Shown: piece after piece, positions 23,559 through 34,091 of the stretch
Position numbering within the stretch: position 1 is the first letter of the stretch
How the letters are laid out: every line of letters begins with the position of its first letter
From: an uncultured Parabacteroides sp.
GTDB lineage: Bacteria > Bacteroidota > Bacteroidia > Bacteroidales > Tannerellaceae
Direction: 5' to 3'
Assembly (NCBI RefSeq): GCF_947855115.1
Contig: NZ_CANTZW010000001.1
Coordinates: 349,994 to 413,993, forward strand
DNA length: 64,000 bases
Made by a program: the position numbers and the translations under genes
Notes under the pieces: generated by a model
Told to the model about the DNA's origin: nothing
The model's database searches: none
Seen by the model: only the letters and a program-made list of their open reading frames with translations

Positions 23559-25829
23559 ATGTCTCAGATACCTGCACTAATATCAGATCTCGCGGTCATA
23601 CTCATATCCGCCGGACTGGTTACTTTGTTATTCAAAAGGTTAAAGCAACCGGTCGTATTGGGATATATCGTAGCCGGAATACTCGCCGGCCCTTCCATCG
23701 AACAAGTCCCGACAGTTACAGATGTAGAAAGTATCCGTATCTGGGCTGATATAGGCGTCATTTTCCTATTATTCGCGCTGGGCCTCGATTTCAGCTTCAA
23801 GAAACTGATGAAGGTAGGCGGAACCGCCGTCATAGGGGCCATAACGGTTGTCATAGGCATGATGACAGCGGGATACATCACCGGGCTATCGCTCGGCTGG
23901 GGGCATATGAACAGTCTTTTCCTCGGAGGGATGCTATCGATGTCGTCTACGACGATTATCTTCAAGGCCTTCGATGACATGGGGTTGCGTAACCAGCGGT
24001 TCGCCGGTGTCGTATTCGGTATCTTGGTGGTGGAGGATCTATTCGCCGTATTATTGATGGTATTGCTTTCTACCGTGGCGGTAAGCAAGCACGTGGAGGG
24101 GATGGAGATGCTGGACAGCGTGGTCAAACTGGGTATCTTCCTCCTATTCTGTTTCGCGGTGGGAATCTACCTGATCCCTTCTTTCCTGAGAAAAGCCAAG
24201 AGCTTCCTCAACGAGGAGACGCTGCTGATCGTGAGCATCGGGTTATGCCTCGGTATGGTCATGATCGCCACAAAAGCGGGATTCTCGTCGGCTCTCGGGG
24301 CTTTTGTGATGGGTTCTATCTTGGCCGAGACCATCGATGCCGAGCGGATCGAGCATCTGGTAAAACCGGTAAAAGATCTATTCGGGGCGATCTTCTTCGT
24401 GTCCGTGGGCATGCTGATCGATCCTCTGATGCTTTGGGAATACAAGATACCGATCTGTATCATCACGCTCGTGGTCATGGCCGGGCAGATTTGTTTCGCC
24501 TGCTTCGGCGTATTGCTTTCCGGGCAACCCGTAAGAATAGCGATCCAAGCCGGTTTCTCGCTAGCGCAGATCGGAGAGTTCGCCTTCATCATCGCAGGCC
24601 TGGGATTATCGCTGAACGTGACGGACCAATACCTCTACCCGATCGTCGTAGCCGTATCCGTGCTCACCACATTCTTCACCCCCTATATGATCCGGCTAGC
24701 CGAGCCTACCTACAAATGGGTGGAGCGGATCATGCCGGAGAGTTGGAAGCAGTTCCTGGAACGGTATTCGTCCGGTTCCAATACGATCCGCCAAAAAAGC
24801 GCATGGGACAAGTTGCTAAAATCCTTGGTCCGCATCGTCGGCACTTATACCGCCGTCTGTCTCGTGCTCATCTTTTTATGGCTACAAATCGTGACCCCGT
24901 TCATCTGCGGACATTTGCCCGGCATCCAAGGCAACCTCATTTCCTTGATCTTGATCCTAGCCTTGATCTCCCCGATGCTGCGGGCGATCATGATGAAAAA
25001 GAACCATTCCACGGAGTTCCAGCAATTATGGAACGACAATAAATATAACCGGGGTCCTTTGGTCTCGCTCGTGATCCTGAGAATCTTGCTTTGTATCGGC
25101 CTCGTCATGCTCCCTGTCGCACGGCTGCTGAATGTAACGGTGGGAATCATGCTGGCGATCGCCTCCGTTCTCATCGTCTTGATGATATTCTCCAAACGCC
25201 TGAAAAAGCAATCGATCTTGATCGAGCGGCATTTTTTCAACAACCTCGTGGCAAGGGAAGTGGAGCAAGAACGAAATGCCTCGATCAACCAGCGTTTCGC
25301 CAACCACTTGCTTGAGCGAGACCTCCACTTGGCAGACTTCGAGGTCAAGCAGAATTCTCCTAGTATGGGAAAAAGCTTGAAAGAGCTAAACTTCAGGCAG
25401 AAATGCAACGTAAATGTCGTGACGATCATCCGAGGGGAGAAACGGATCAACATACCGGGAGGAGACGAGTGTCTGTATCCTTTCGACAAGCTGATCGTGG
25501 TAGGATCGGACGATGACCTGGAGCATTTCAGGAAATATCTGGAGGAACGTTACAAGAAGTCGTACACCAAGCAATCGAGCACCAGGAAGGAGGAGATGAG
25601 CATGGAGCAGATCATCATCTCGGAAGGCTCCCGGCTGATCGGCCGTTCCATCATCGAATCCGGTATCCGCGATAAAGCAGCTTGTCTGGTAATCGGTATC
25701 GAACGGGGTAGTACCTCGATCAAGAACCCGCCTCCCAGCACGGTTTTCGAGGAGGGGGATATCGTATGGATCGTAGGTGAGCGTGGCAAGCTGATACAGC
25801 TAAGCGAAGGAAAAGTAGTGACCAGTTGA
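23559..25829 (+). CDS. CPA2-family cation:proton antiporter with RCK_C domains
   Basis: 756 aa. About 12 membrane helices in residues 1-400 form the Na/H exchanger fold (GYIVAGILAGPS, LLFALGLDFSFKKL, FVSVGMLIDPL, FSLAQIGEFAFIIAGLG). Further hydrophobic helices (about 425-550) are followed by two cytoplasmic TrkA_C/RCK_C-like domains (about 590-670 and 680-750, with LKELNFRQKCNVNVVTIIRG and IGRSIIESGIRDKAACLVIGI). No TrkA_N nucleotide domain is seen. KefB/YbaL-like role: K+ or Na+ efflux in exchange for protons. kdsB follows 39 bases later and may share the transcript. Confidence 0.92.
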   Translation: MSQIPALISDLAVILISAGLVTLLFKRLKQPVVLGYIVAGILAGPSIEQVPTVTDVESIRIWADIGVIFLLFALGLDFSFKKLMKVGGTAVIGAITVVIGMMTAGYITGLSLGWGHMNSLFLGGMLSMSSTTIIFKAFDDMGLRNQRFAGVVFGILVVEDLFAVLLMVLLSTVAVSKHVEGMEMLDSVVKLGIFLLFCFAVGIYLIPSFLRKAKSFLNEETLLIVSIGLCLGMVMIATKAGFSSALGAFVMGSILAETIDAERIEHLVKPVKDLFGAIFFVSVGMLIDPLMLWEYKIPICIITLVVMAGQICFACFGVLLSGQPVRIAIQAGFSLAQIGEFAFIIAGLGLSLNVTDQYLYPIVVAVSVLTTFFTPYMIRLAEPTYKWVERIMPESWKQFLERYSSGSNTIRQKSAWDKLLKSLVRIVGTYTAVCLVLIFLWLQIVTPFICGHLPGIQGNLISLILILALISPMLRAIMMKKNHSTEFQQLWNDNKYNRGPLVSLVILRILLCIGLVMLPVARLLNVTVGIMLAIASVLIVLMIFSKRLKKQSILIERHFFNNLVAREVEQERNASINQRFANHLLERDLHLADFEVKQNSPSMGKSLKELNFRQKCNVNVVTIIRGEKRINIPGGDECLYPFDKLIVVGSDDDLEHFRKYLEERYKKSYTKQSSTRKEEMSMEQIIISEGSRLIGRSIIESGIRDKAACLVIGIERGSTSIKNPPPSTVFEEGDIVWIVGERGKLIQLSEGKVVTS

Positions 25830-25868
25830 TAAAGCGATAGATATAACCAGTTAACAAAACGACATAGA

Positions 25869-26627
25869 ATGATGAGATTTATAGGAATTATTCCAGCAAG
25901 GTACGCTTCCAGCCGTTTCCCGGGGAAGCCGTTGGCAGACATGGACGGGAAGCCCATGATACAACGTGTATATGAGCAAGTAAAGGATGTATTAGACTTC
26001 GTATGCGTAGCTACCGACGATACCCGGATAGAGGAGGCGGTCAAGGCCTTCGGCGGCCATGCCGTCATGACCTCCGACCAGCACCGCAGCGGCACGGATC
26101 GTTGCTACGAGGCCTACCAGAAGATAGGCGAGGGCTATGACGTAATCGTCAATATCCAAGGCGACGAGCCTTTCATCCAGCCCGGACAAATCCAGGCGGT
26201 CAAAGCCTGTTTCGCCGACACGGACACGCAAATAGCCACGTTGGTAAAGCCTTTCCATGCGGACGATGATTTCGAGAGTACCTTATTCAACCCCAATTCT
26301 CCGAAGGTAGTGCTCAACAAGAATAACGAGGCCCTGTATTTCAGCCGTTCCATCGTCCCCTATATCCGGGGCAAGAAATATACGGAATGGCTATCGAGCC
26401 ATACTTTCTACAAGCATATCGGATTATATGCCTACCGTGCGCAGGTATTGGCAGAGATCACCCAGTTGCCCCAATCTCCCTTGGAGCTGGCCGAGAGCCT
26501 CGAGCAATTGCGATGGCTGGAAAACGGGTACAAGATCAAGGTCGGTATCACCGAGCAGGAAACGATCGGCATAGATACGCCGGAAGACATGGAGAAGGCC
26601 CTGGCCTTCCTCGCCAAGCATCGCTAG
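25869..26627 (+). CDS. kdsB: 3-deoxy-manno-octulosonate cytidylyltransferase
   Basis: 252 aa. Activates Kdo with CTP to CMP-Kdo for the lipopolysaccharide inner core. Motifs: [72 protein letters not shown] and [12 protein letters not shown]. Starts with two tandem ATGs. It follows the antiporter gene and ends before a strong convergent terminator. Confidence 0.97.
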   Translation: MMRFIGIIPARYASSRFPGKPLADMDGKPMIQRVYEQVKDVLDFVCVATDDTRIEEAVKAFGGHAVMTSDQHRSGTDRCYEAYQKIGEGYDVIVNIQGDEPFIQPGQIQAVKACFADTDTQIATLVKPFHADDDFESTLFNPNSPKVVLNKNNEALYFSRSIVPYIRGKKYTEWLSSHTFYKHIGLYAYRAQVLAEITQLPQSPLELAESLEQLRWLENGYKIKVGITEQETIGIDTPEDMEKALAFLAKHR

Positions 26628-26698
26628 CAAACCGCAAGACCTCCCCTACCCCGGACGAACGGAAAGCCGGACGGAGCAGGAGGCTACCTGATACGAAA

Positions 26699-26736
26699 CG
26701 CCCCCTAAAAGTTTGATGAGAAACTTTTAGGGGGCG
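26699..26736. terminator. Bidirectional terminator
   Basis: CGCCCCCTAAAAGTTT (26699-26714) pairs perfectly with AAACTTTTAGGGGGCG (26721-26736) around a 6-base loop. It lies between convergent kdsB and yidC. The T tracts are short, but the 16-bp stem is unusually stable. Confidence 0.8.
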
Positions 26737-26776
26737 CTCTTATGAAATACGGTTATGAACGAAGGCCGATATAATC

Positions 26777-28678
26777 CTATCGTTTTTTCTTGGCCTCTTG
26801 CTGCTTGCGCAACGTCTCCTGCTGCGCCCGCTGAGCTTCCTCCAGACGTTTCAGGAAGCCGGATTTCTTCATCGGCTTACGTTTGTTGGCCTCCAGCTTC
26901 GCCAGCAACTTATCCTCATCGATCGTATAGCGGAAAATCAATGTCTGCACGATCGTGATCAGCGTAGAGACGAAATAGTAATAAGTAAGACCGGAAGCGT
27001 ATTGGTTGAAGAATACCAAGAACATCAACGGCATCATGTACATCATGGCCTTCATGCCCGGCATCTGTTGCTGCCCGGTATTCGTCATTTCCATATTATA
27101 CTTGGTATAAAAAATATTCGTGATCGTCATCAGCAAGCAGAACAAACTGATGTGGTTCCCGAAATAGGGAGTGATGATCGGAATATACTTATCCCATGTG
27201 AAGATAGCGTCGTAGGTAGACAAATCGTGCGCCCAGAGGAAACTCTGGTGACGCAGCTCGATAGCCGAGGGGAAGAACATGAACAGGGCGATCAGGATCG
27301 GCATCTGCAACAACATCGGCAAGCAACCGCTCATCGGGCTCGCTCCCGCACGGCTGTAAAGCTCCATCGTCGCCTTCTGCCGCTCCATGGCCTTGTCTTG
27401 GCCGGGATACTTAGCGTTGATCTCCTCCACCTGCGGACGCAGCACACGCATCTTGGCAGACGACATATAAGACTTATACGTCAGCGGGAAAAGGATGATC
27501 TTCACGATCAAGGTCAGCAGAAGGATCAATACACCGTAGTTGTGGATAAACTTACCCAGGAAGTCGAACAAAGGGATCACGAAATACTGGTTCACCCAGC
27601 GGAAGATACCCCAACCCAGCGGAACCAGTTTCTCCAGATCGAGCTGCTGGTCGGCGACAACTCCCTTGTCGAACGACTTCAGCAAGGCGAACTTGTTCGG
27701 CCCGAAATAAAAAGACAGGTTCGTAGGCTCCTTGCCCTGCAAGTCGAAAGGAATGGAAGTGGTCGTCTTGAACCGCTTCAGCACATCCCCTTCCGGGATC
27801 GCCTTCGAGTCTAAGGTCGTAGCCTCAAACCCATCCCCCGAGATCAATACAGTAGAGAAAAACATATCCTTGTACCCGATCCATCTCAAACGGTTCGAGA
27901 TCTGCTTGCTGTCGCTACTCGACTCGCTCAGGTGCTCCACGTCGTCGGCCATGAACTTATAGCTCAAGGTCACGTAGCGATCCTCGAACTTACGTCCTTT
28001 CTCCTGCTGACGGATATCCTGCTCCCACAGCAAATCCAAGGCGTTCGTGCTCGGCGCCAAGACACCGTTCAGGCCCGTACCCAAGATCTGGTAGCGCACC
28101 ATATAATCATCCGGCTTCAAGGTATACGTGAAATCCAGGTGACTGCCATCGCCGGCATTCAAGCGCATGATCACGGTATTCGGATCTTCGCTCTTCACCG
28201 GGGTGAAGTACAGGTCGCCCGTATTCACGACACGGTTCGTAGCCGTGACCAGCGTAAAATTAAAATCAGACTCTTTCTCGTCGAACAAGACGAGAGGCTC
28301 GTCATTATACGTATCGTACTCCTTCAGGCGTGCGTAGCAAATACGCCCGCCCTTATTGCTGATACGAAGCTCGACCACGTCATTTTGCAGGGTCGTATAG
28401 CCTTCCGAGCCAACCATGGCATCGCCAAACACCCCGAAGCTCTGCTGCAAGCGCAGCGCCCGTACCGAGTCCGGCAGGCTCTCCAACGAATCCTCTACTA
28501 AAGCGCTCTTGTTCTCTTGTTTCTGCAATTCCAGTTGCTGGGCATACTCAATCTTCGCGATCGAGTCTTGGTAGCGGCGTTGCGCCTCCAACTGCTCAGG
28601 CGTCGGCTGGTTGAACCAGCTAAACGCAAATAACACGACACCGATCAGCAGAAAACCTATTAATGTGTTTTTATCCAT
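26777..28678 (-). CDS. yidC: Membrane protein insertase YidC
   Basis: 633 aa, the long Gram-negative form. N-terminal anchor (about 5-22), a large periplasmic beta domain (about 60-345), then the conserved insertase core with helices at about 355-380, 420-440, 460-480, 505-525 and 545-570 (motifs YGVLILLLTLIVKIILFPLTYKSY, GCLPMLLQMPILIALFMFFP, MYMMPLMFLVFFNQYASGLTYYYF). The Arg of the hydrophilic groove is not pinned down. The basic tail rich in Lys, Arg and Gln (about 595-633) fits ribosome contact. It follows pyrG with a 10-base gap and is probably co-transcribed. Confidence 0.97.
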   Translation of the reverse strand: MDKNTLIGFLLIGVVLFAFSWFNQPTPEQLEAQRRYQDSIAKIEYAQQLELQKQENKSALVEDSLESLPDSVRALRLQQSFGVFGDAMVGSEGYTTLQNDVVELRISNKGGRICYARLKEYDTYNDEPLVLFDEKESDFNFTLVTATNRVVNTGDLYFTPVKSEDPNTVIMRLNAGDGSHLDFTYTLKPDDYMVRYQILGTGLNGVLAPSTNALDLLWEQDIRQQEKGRKFEDRYVTLSYKFMADDVEHLSESSSDSKQISNRLRWIGYKDMFFSTVLISGDGFEATTLDSKAIPEGDVLKRFKTTTSIPFDLQGKEPTNLSFYFGPNKFALLKSFDKGVVADQQLDLEKLVPLGWGIFRWVNQYFVIPLFDFLGKFIHNYGVLILLLTLIVKIILFPLTYKSYMSSAKMRVLRPQVEEINAKYPGQDKAMERQKATMELYSRAGASPMSGCLPMLLQMPILIALFMFFPSAIELRHQSFLWAHDLSTYDAIFTWDKYIPIITPYFGNHISLFCLLMTITNIFYTKYNMEMTNTGQQQMPGMKAMMYMMPLMFLVFFNQYASGLTYYYFVSTLITIVQTLIFRYTIDEDKLLAKLEANKRKPMKKSGFLKRLEEAQRAQQETLRKQQEAKKKR

Positions 28679-28688
28679 TTATCACCAA

Positions 28689-30308
<1,620 letters not shown>

Positions 30309-30569
30309 TTAGTTATCTTTTTAATTGCACACCTGCATTTCGAAACCGCGAAGTTAACGATTTTCATCGAGACATGCCAAATTTAATGTTTTTATTTCAT
30401 GTAGTACTACATTGCAGGTCCCGAAACCTTCGTAATCCACTAACCTGCAACAATATAAAAGCGCCCCAAAACTACTGATGTAGCACCCCAATGTAGCACC
30501 CCTTATATTAATAAATAATATATATATAACTCTTCTTTTTATTTTTTTTCGAAAAAAAGAAATTCCGAC

Positions 30570-30701
30570 TATTCGCGAGAGCCTGCACGACAGGTAGCGC
30601 GGCCCATCGGCACGGGTAGCGTAGCCCATCGGTACAGGCAGCGCCGCCTCTCGCTACCGTATGCGTATCCCTTCGCTACCTGTCGCGTATATATTCTCAT
30701 A
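30570..30701. repeat. Six-unit 22-bp tandem array with GTAGCG/CGCTAC half-sites
   Basis: Units at 30570-30591, 30592-30613, 30614-30635, 30636-30657, 30658-30679 and 30680-30701. Units 2 and 3 match at 18 of 22 positions, 3 and 4 at 15, 4 and 5 at 14; the outer ones are weaker. GTAGCG (or GCAGCG) lies at unit positions 3-8 in units 2-4, and its reverse complement CGCTAC at positions 17-22 in units 4-5. These are the same unit positions as the half-sites in the array at 11430-11561, although the sequence is unrelated. G/C-rich against an A/T-rich surrounding. Confidence 0.75.
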
Positions 30702-30915
30702 TTCCCGGATTTAATTCCCCGACATAAAGATACGGATTAATACCGATATACGGACGCTTATCCCGTATCATTATTACATTTTATCTCTCGTTTTCTCACC
30801 GTATTACATATTTGTACATAATCTGCCGGACAAAGGTTCGTATCTTTGTATCCGTGACAGAGATTTTACCCAGATAAATAATCAAATCTTTATGTTGTAT
30901 ATCATTCTTTTTAGC

Positions 30916-30923
30916 TAATTTTG
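30916..30923 (+). promoter_or_regulatory. -7 element for the DUF3078 gene
   Basis: TAATTTTG matches TAnnTTTG. TTG at 30895-30897 sits 18 bases upstream as a possible -33. Leader of about 35 bases to the ATG at 30965. A second -7 match (TATCTTTG) occurs at 30841-30848. Confidence 0.5.
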
Positions 30924-30964
30924 CAACCGCTACAACGAATTAAAGATGTAAATTAAGGTGTATT

Positions 30965-32509
30965 ATGATGACGAAAAGGCAGGGTGTGTATGCGTTATTA
31001 CTACTATTCTCATTCATTATCAACTCGGCATACAGCCAAGAGAACCAATTAGTTACCGGGGCAATCGTTCAGCGTCCGGCAGAACGGGCCGTATCGGAAG
31101 ACACGATCCCGGAGATCCTTCTCGACGAGGATGAGCTGGACAACATCGTAGACATCCGCCAGCAATTCGAGAAGCAGAACAAGACCTACTCGGCTCCCAT
31201 GCCTTCTAGCTCGAACCTGCTGCGCTTCTTGAAGAAAGACGAGCTGGAGATATCGGACGAGGCGATGTACTGGGCCCGCCTTGTACGAGACGCCTCCACC
31301 CTCTTCGACAACACGATGACCTTCCGGGATACCATAATCGTAAACCCGCTGTTCATGCCGATCGTCTTCCGGGGAGATTACCTGCCCAAGAACCTGATAT
31401 TCTATGATTTCGACTTCCTGAAGGAGAAGACACCGTATGATAACCTATACCCAACGGACTCTATCTTCAAGGACCAGGAACGAAACAAGCAGTTCGAGGA
31501 GATGGCCTACAAATACGTGCAAAACAATTACCCTACCTATTTCCGCTACTCCGAGCGAGACCTGCCCGACGAGGTGATCAAGCCCAAGTTCATCAAGAAG
31601 AACATCTACGAGGACCTGCCGATCAAGGTGGAAGCGGACGCTAACGTAGAAGACGTAGACGCTCCGGCCCGCTTCATCCCCGAACGCAAATATTGGATAT
31701 CGGCGTTCGAGAGCGCCTTGCAGTTCTCCCAAAATTACGTATCCGAGAACTGGTACAAGGGTGGTAGCAGCAACTTGAACCTGTTCACCAAGAACAACCT
31801 GAAATACGACTATAAGAAAGACAAGGTGCAAGTCACCAACGAGCTGGAATTCAAGGCCAGCGTATATACGGCGCCGAAGGATACCCTGAGAAACTACAAG
31901 ATCGGTGACGACGTGTTCCGTATCCACAGCAACGTCGGTTACCAAGCGTTCAACAAATGGTACTATACGTTCGACGCCGAGTTCAAGACCCAGTTCTTCA
32001 CCAATTACCAAGAGAACGAGCATATCAAGCAAGCGGCGTTCCTCTCGCCCTTCTCCCTCAACTTCGGTCTCGGTATGAAATATGAGCTGGAGAAACAGAT
32101 CAGCAAGCATAGAAAGATCAAGTTCAGTACCAACTTGGCGCCTTTCTCCTACACGTATATGTACTCCAGGCAGGAAATCGACTACAGCCGCCACGGTTTC
32201 AACAAAGACGAGGAGACCGGGGAATACGAGAACCGCCTGAGCCAGATCGGTTCCACCGTTCGCGCGGACCTCACCTTCGATTTCAACCGCAACGTGAGCT
32301 GGCAGTCTCGCGTCTACTTCTTCACCACTTACGGTAACCATACGGTCGGAGAGTTCGAGAACACCCTCGTCTTGGCCATCAGCCGCTTCTTCTCCACACG
32401 CATTTATTTTCATCTGAGATACGATGATGGAGTGGAAAAAACAGAGGATAACAAGAGTTATTTCCAGCTTAATGAGTTGTTAAGTTTCGGTTTTAATTAC
32501 AAATGGTAA
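30965..32509 (+). CDS. DUF3078-family outer-membrane barrel protein
   Basis: 514 aa with signal peptide (about 1-24, ending AYSQ). The N-terminal region (25-235) is acidic and low in pattern. The C-terminal part (about 240-514) has the DUF3078 signature: FSQNYVSENWYKGGSSNLNL, then alternating aromatic beta strands (LKYDYKKDKVQVTNELEFKA, KWYYTFDAEFKTQF) and a C-terminal strand ending in NYKW, as expected for BAM-recognised barrels. The conserved W-x-x-G-G motif is present. Function unknown. It stands alone before the Rnf cluster, 179 bases upstream of the RseC gene. Confidence 0.85.
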   Translation: MMTKRQGVYALLLLFSFIINSAYSQENQLVTGAIVQRPAERAVSEDTIPEILLDEDELDNIVDIRQQFEKQNKTYSAPMPSSSNLLRFLKKDELEISDEAMYWARLVRDASTLFDNTMTFRDTIIVNPLFMPIVFRGDYLPKNLIFYDFDFLKEKTPYDNLYPTDSIFKDQERNKQFEEMAYKYVQNNYPTYFRYSERDLPDEVIKPKFIKKNIYEDLPIKVEADANVEDVDAPARFIPERKYWISAFESALQFSQNYVSENWYKGGSSNLNLFTKNNLKYDYKKDKVQVTNELEFKASVYTAPKDTLRNYKIGDDVFRIHSNVGYQAFNKWYYTFDAEFKTQFFTNYQENEHIKQAAFLSPFSLNFGLGMKYELEKQISKHRKIKFSTNLAPFSYTYMYSRQEIDYSRHGFNKDEETGEYENRLSQIGSTVRADLTFDFNRNVSWQSRVYFFTTYGNHTVGEFENTLVLAISRFFSTRIYFHLRYDDGVEKTEDNKSYFQLNELLSFGFNYKW

Positions 32510-32650
32510 GGCAGTTGAGAGCAGACAGCAGACAAGTGATAGTTGAGAGCCGAAAAGGGCTAAAGACTATTTAACAACTGAAGCGAAATATTTTTCATTC
32601 TTAACGGTCAATTATCAACCGCCAATTGCCAACTGATTCAAATTAATGTT

Positions 32651-32658
32651 TACTTTTG
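32651..32658 (+). promoter_or_regulatory. -7 element for the RseC-Rnf operon
   Basis: TACTTTTG matches TAnnTTTG, 30 bases before the RseC ATG at 32689. TTG at 32626-32628 lies 22 bases upstream as a possible -33. It would drive the whole seven-gene cluster. Confidence 0.5.
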
Positions 32659-32688
32659 CCGTGATTTTGCAATGTCGAGATTACAAAT

Positions 32689-33105
32689 ATGAGCGAAAGT
32701 ATAAATCATACAGGATTCGTAGAGAAGATCGATGGCGATACCGTCTTCGTCCGCATCACTCAGCAATCCGCATGCTCGGGATGCCACGCGCAATCTATAT
32801 GCTCGGCCTCCGAGAAAAAGGATAAGATCATCGAGGTACCCGACCGTTCGGGACGGTTCCGCGTGAACGAGGAGGTGATGGTATGCGGACAGAACTCCAT
32901 GGGGCTTCAAGCCGTGGCGCTGGCTTTTGTCATCCCCCTGGCGATCGTCGTGGCCGCCATCGTGATCGGAACGAATTTACATTGGAACGAAACCACGAGT
33001 GGGTTAACCGGTTTGTTGCTTTTGCTACCTTATTACTGTATACTATACTTAATGCGAGACAAACTGAAAAGACGATTTATATTTACTTTGAAAAAACTTA
33101 ATTGA
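32689..33105 (+). CDS. RseC/SoxR-reducing-system family membrane protein
   Basis: 138 aa. N-terminal cytoplasmic part with cysteines in SACSGCHAQSICSA (C-x2-C-x5-C) and a small beta domain, then two membrane helices (about 77-95 and 105-122). RseC-family proteins travel with Rnf genes in many phyla and are thought to help assemble or reduce redox centres. It is the first gene of the cluster, 9 bases before rnfB. The exact role in Bacteroidota is not established. Confidence 0.88.
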   Translation: MSESINHTGFVEKIDGDTVFVRITQQSACSGCHAQSICSASEKKDKIIEVPDRSGRFRVNEEVMVCGQNSMGLQAVALAFVIPLAIVVAAIVIGTNLHWNETTSGLTGLLLLLPYYCILYLMRDKLKRRFIFTLKKLN

Positions 33106-33114
33106 TAATATATC

Positions 33115-34080
33115 ATGATTTTAATTGCCGTTATTTCATTAGGAGCAATCGGGGCGGTGGGAGCAATCTTCCTCTACGCCGCTTCCAAGAAATTCGAAGT
33201 CTATGAAGATCCGCGCGTCGCGCAAGTGCAGGAAGTCCTTCCGGGGGCGAACTGCGGAGGTTGCGGTTATCCGGGTTGCGCCGGATTCGCCGGGGCTTGC
33301 GTGAAAGCCGACTCGCTAGACGGGTTGCTTTGCCCCGTGGGTGGTGGCCCGGTCATGGCCAAGGTCGCTACGATACTAGGCAAAGAGGCGGGTACGACCG
33401 AGCCCATGGTAGCCGTTGTCCGCTGCAACGGGACTTGCCAGGCCCGCCCTCGTACAAACACTTACGATGGAACGAAAAGCTGCGCCATCGCCTCTACCCT
33501 TTACGGGGGCGAGACGAATTGTTCTTTCGGTTGCCTCGGTTATGGCGACTGCGTGAACGCTTGCGCCTTCGATGCCATCCACATCAACCCGATCACGGGA
33601 ATCGCCGAGGTAGACGAGCAGAAATGTACCTCCTGCGGCGCATGCGTGAAAGCTTGCCCGAAGAGCATCATCGAGCTGCGGAAGAAAGGGCCTAAGTCTC
33701 GCCGGATCTACGTATCGTGCGTGAACAAAGACAAGGGAGGCGTGGCTCGCAAGGCTTGTGCCAACGCTTGCATCGGTTGTGGCAAATGCGCCAAGGAATG
33801 CCCGTTCGAGGCGATCACCGTAACCAATAACGTAGCTTACATCGATTACACGAAATGCCGTATGTGCCGTAAATGCGTGGCCGTATGTCCGACCGGGGCT
33901 ATCCACGAGCTGAATTTCCCACCTCGCAAGGAGGCCGCTCCCGCACCAAAGGCAGAGAGCGTGAAACCGGCTCCGAAAGCGGAGAACGCAAAACCGGCTC
34001 CGAAGGTGGAAGCTCCCGCCCAACAACCGGAGACCGCTTCCCCTGAAGCTACAGTGAAAGAAAAAACAAATCAAAATTAA
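33115..34080 (+). CDS. rnfB: Rnf complex ferredoxin subunit RnfB
   Basis: 321 aa. One N-terminal membrane helix (3-25), then the 4Fe-4S entry motif CGGCGYPGCAGFAGAC, followed by several C-x2-C-x2-C-x3-C clusters: CSFGCLGYGDCVNAC, CTSCGACVKACPKS, CIGCGKCAKECPFE and CRMCRKCVAVCPTG. This is the long multi-cluster RnfB of anaerobes, probably the entry point for electrons from reduced ferredoxin. The last 50 residues are a Pro/Ala/Lys/Glu linker with three PAPKxE repeats, unlikely to be folded. Second gene of the operon. Confidence 0.97.
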   Translation: MILIAVISLGAIGAVGAIFLYAASKKFEVYEDPRVAQVQEVLPGANCGGCGYPGCAGFAGACVKADSLDGLLCPVGGGPVMAKVATILGKEAGTTEPMVAVVRCNGTCQARPRTNTYDGTKSCAIASTLYGGETNCSFGCLGYGDCVNACAFDAIHINPITGIAEVDEQKCTSCGACVKACPKSIIELRKKGPKSRRIYVSCVNKDKGGVARKACANACIGCGKCAKECPFEAITVTNNVAYIDYTKCRMCRKCVAVCPTGAIHELNFPPRKEAAPAPKAESVKPAPKAENAKPAPKVEAPAQQPETASPEATVKEKTNQN

Positions 34081-34091
34081 AATCTAATAGT

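Noticed and set aside
26798..27814. 338-aa plus-strand frame
   Set aside because: Lies opposite yidC in antisense, His/Arg/Gln-rich with no domain; a shadow of the real gene. The same applies to the 340-aa plus frame over pyrG (28611-29633) and the 322-aa minus frame over the DUF3078 gene (31445-32413).
30354..30629. 91-aa minus-strand frame upstream of pyrG
   Set aside because: Runs through the repeat array and an A/T-rich block; composition is not protein-like.
32510..32640. CAGTTGAGAGC direct repeats after the DUF3078 gene
   Set aside because: Two copies 28 bases apart and scattered CAACTG inverses; no regular period or stable hairpin.
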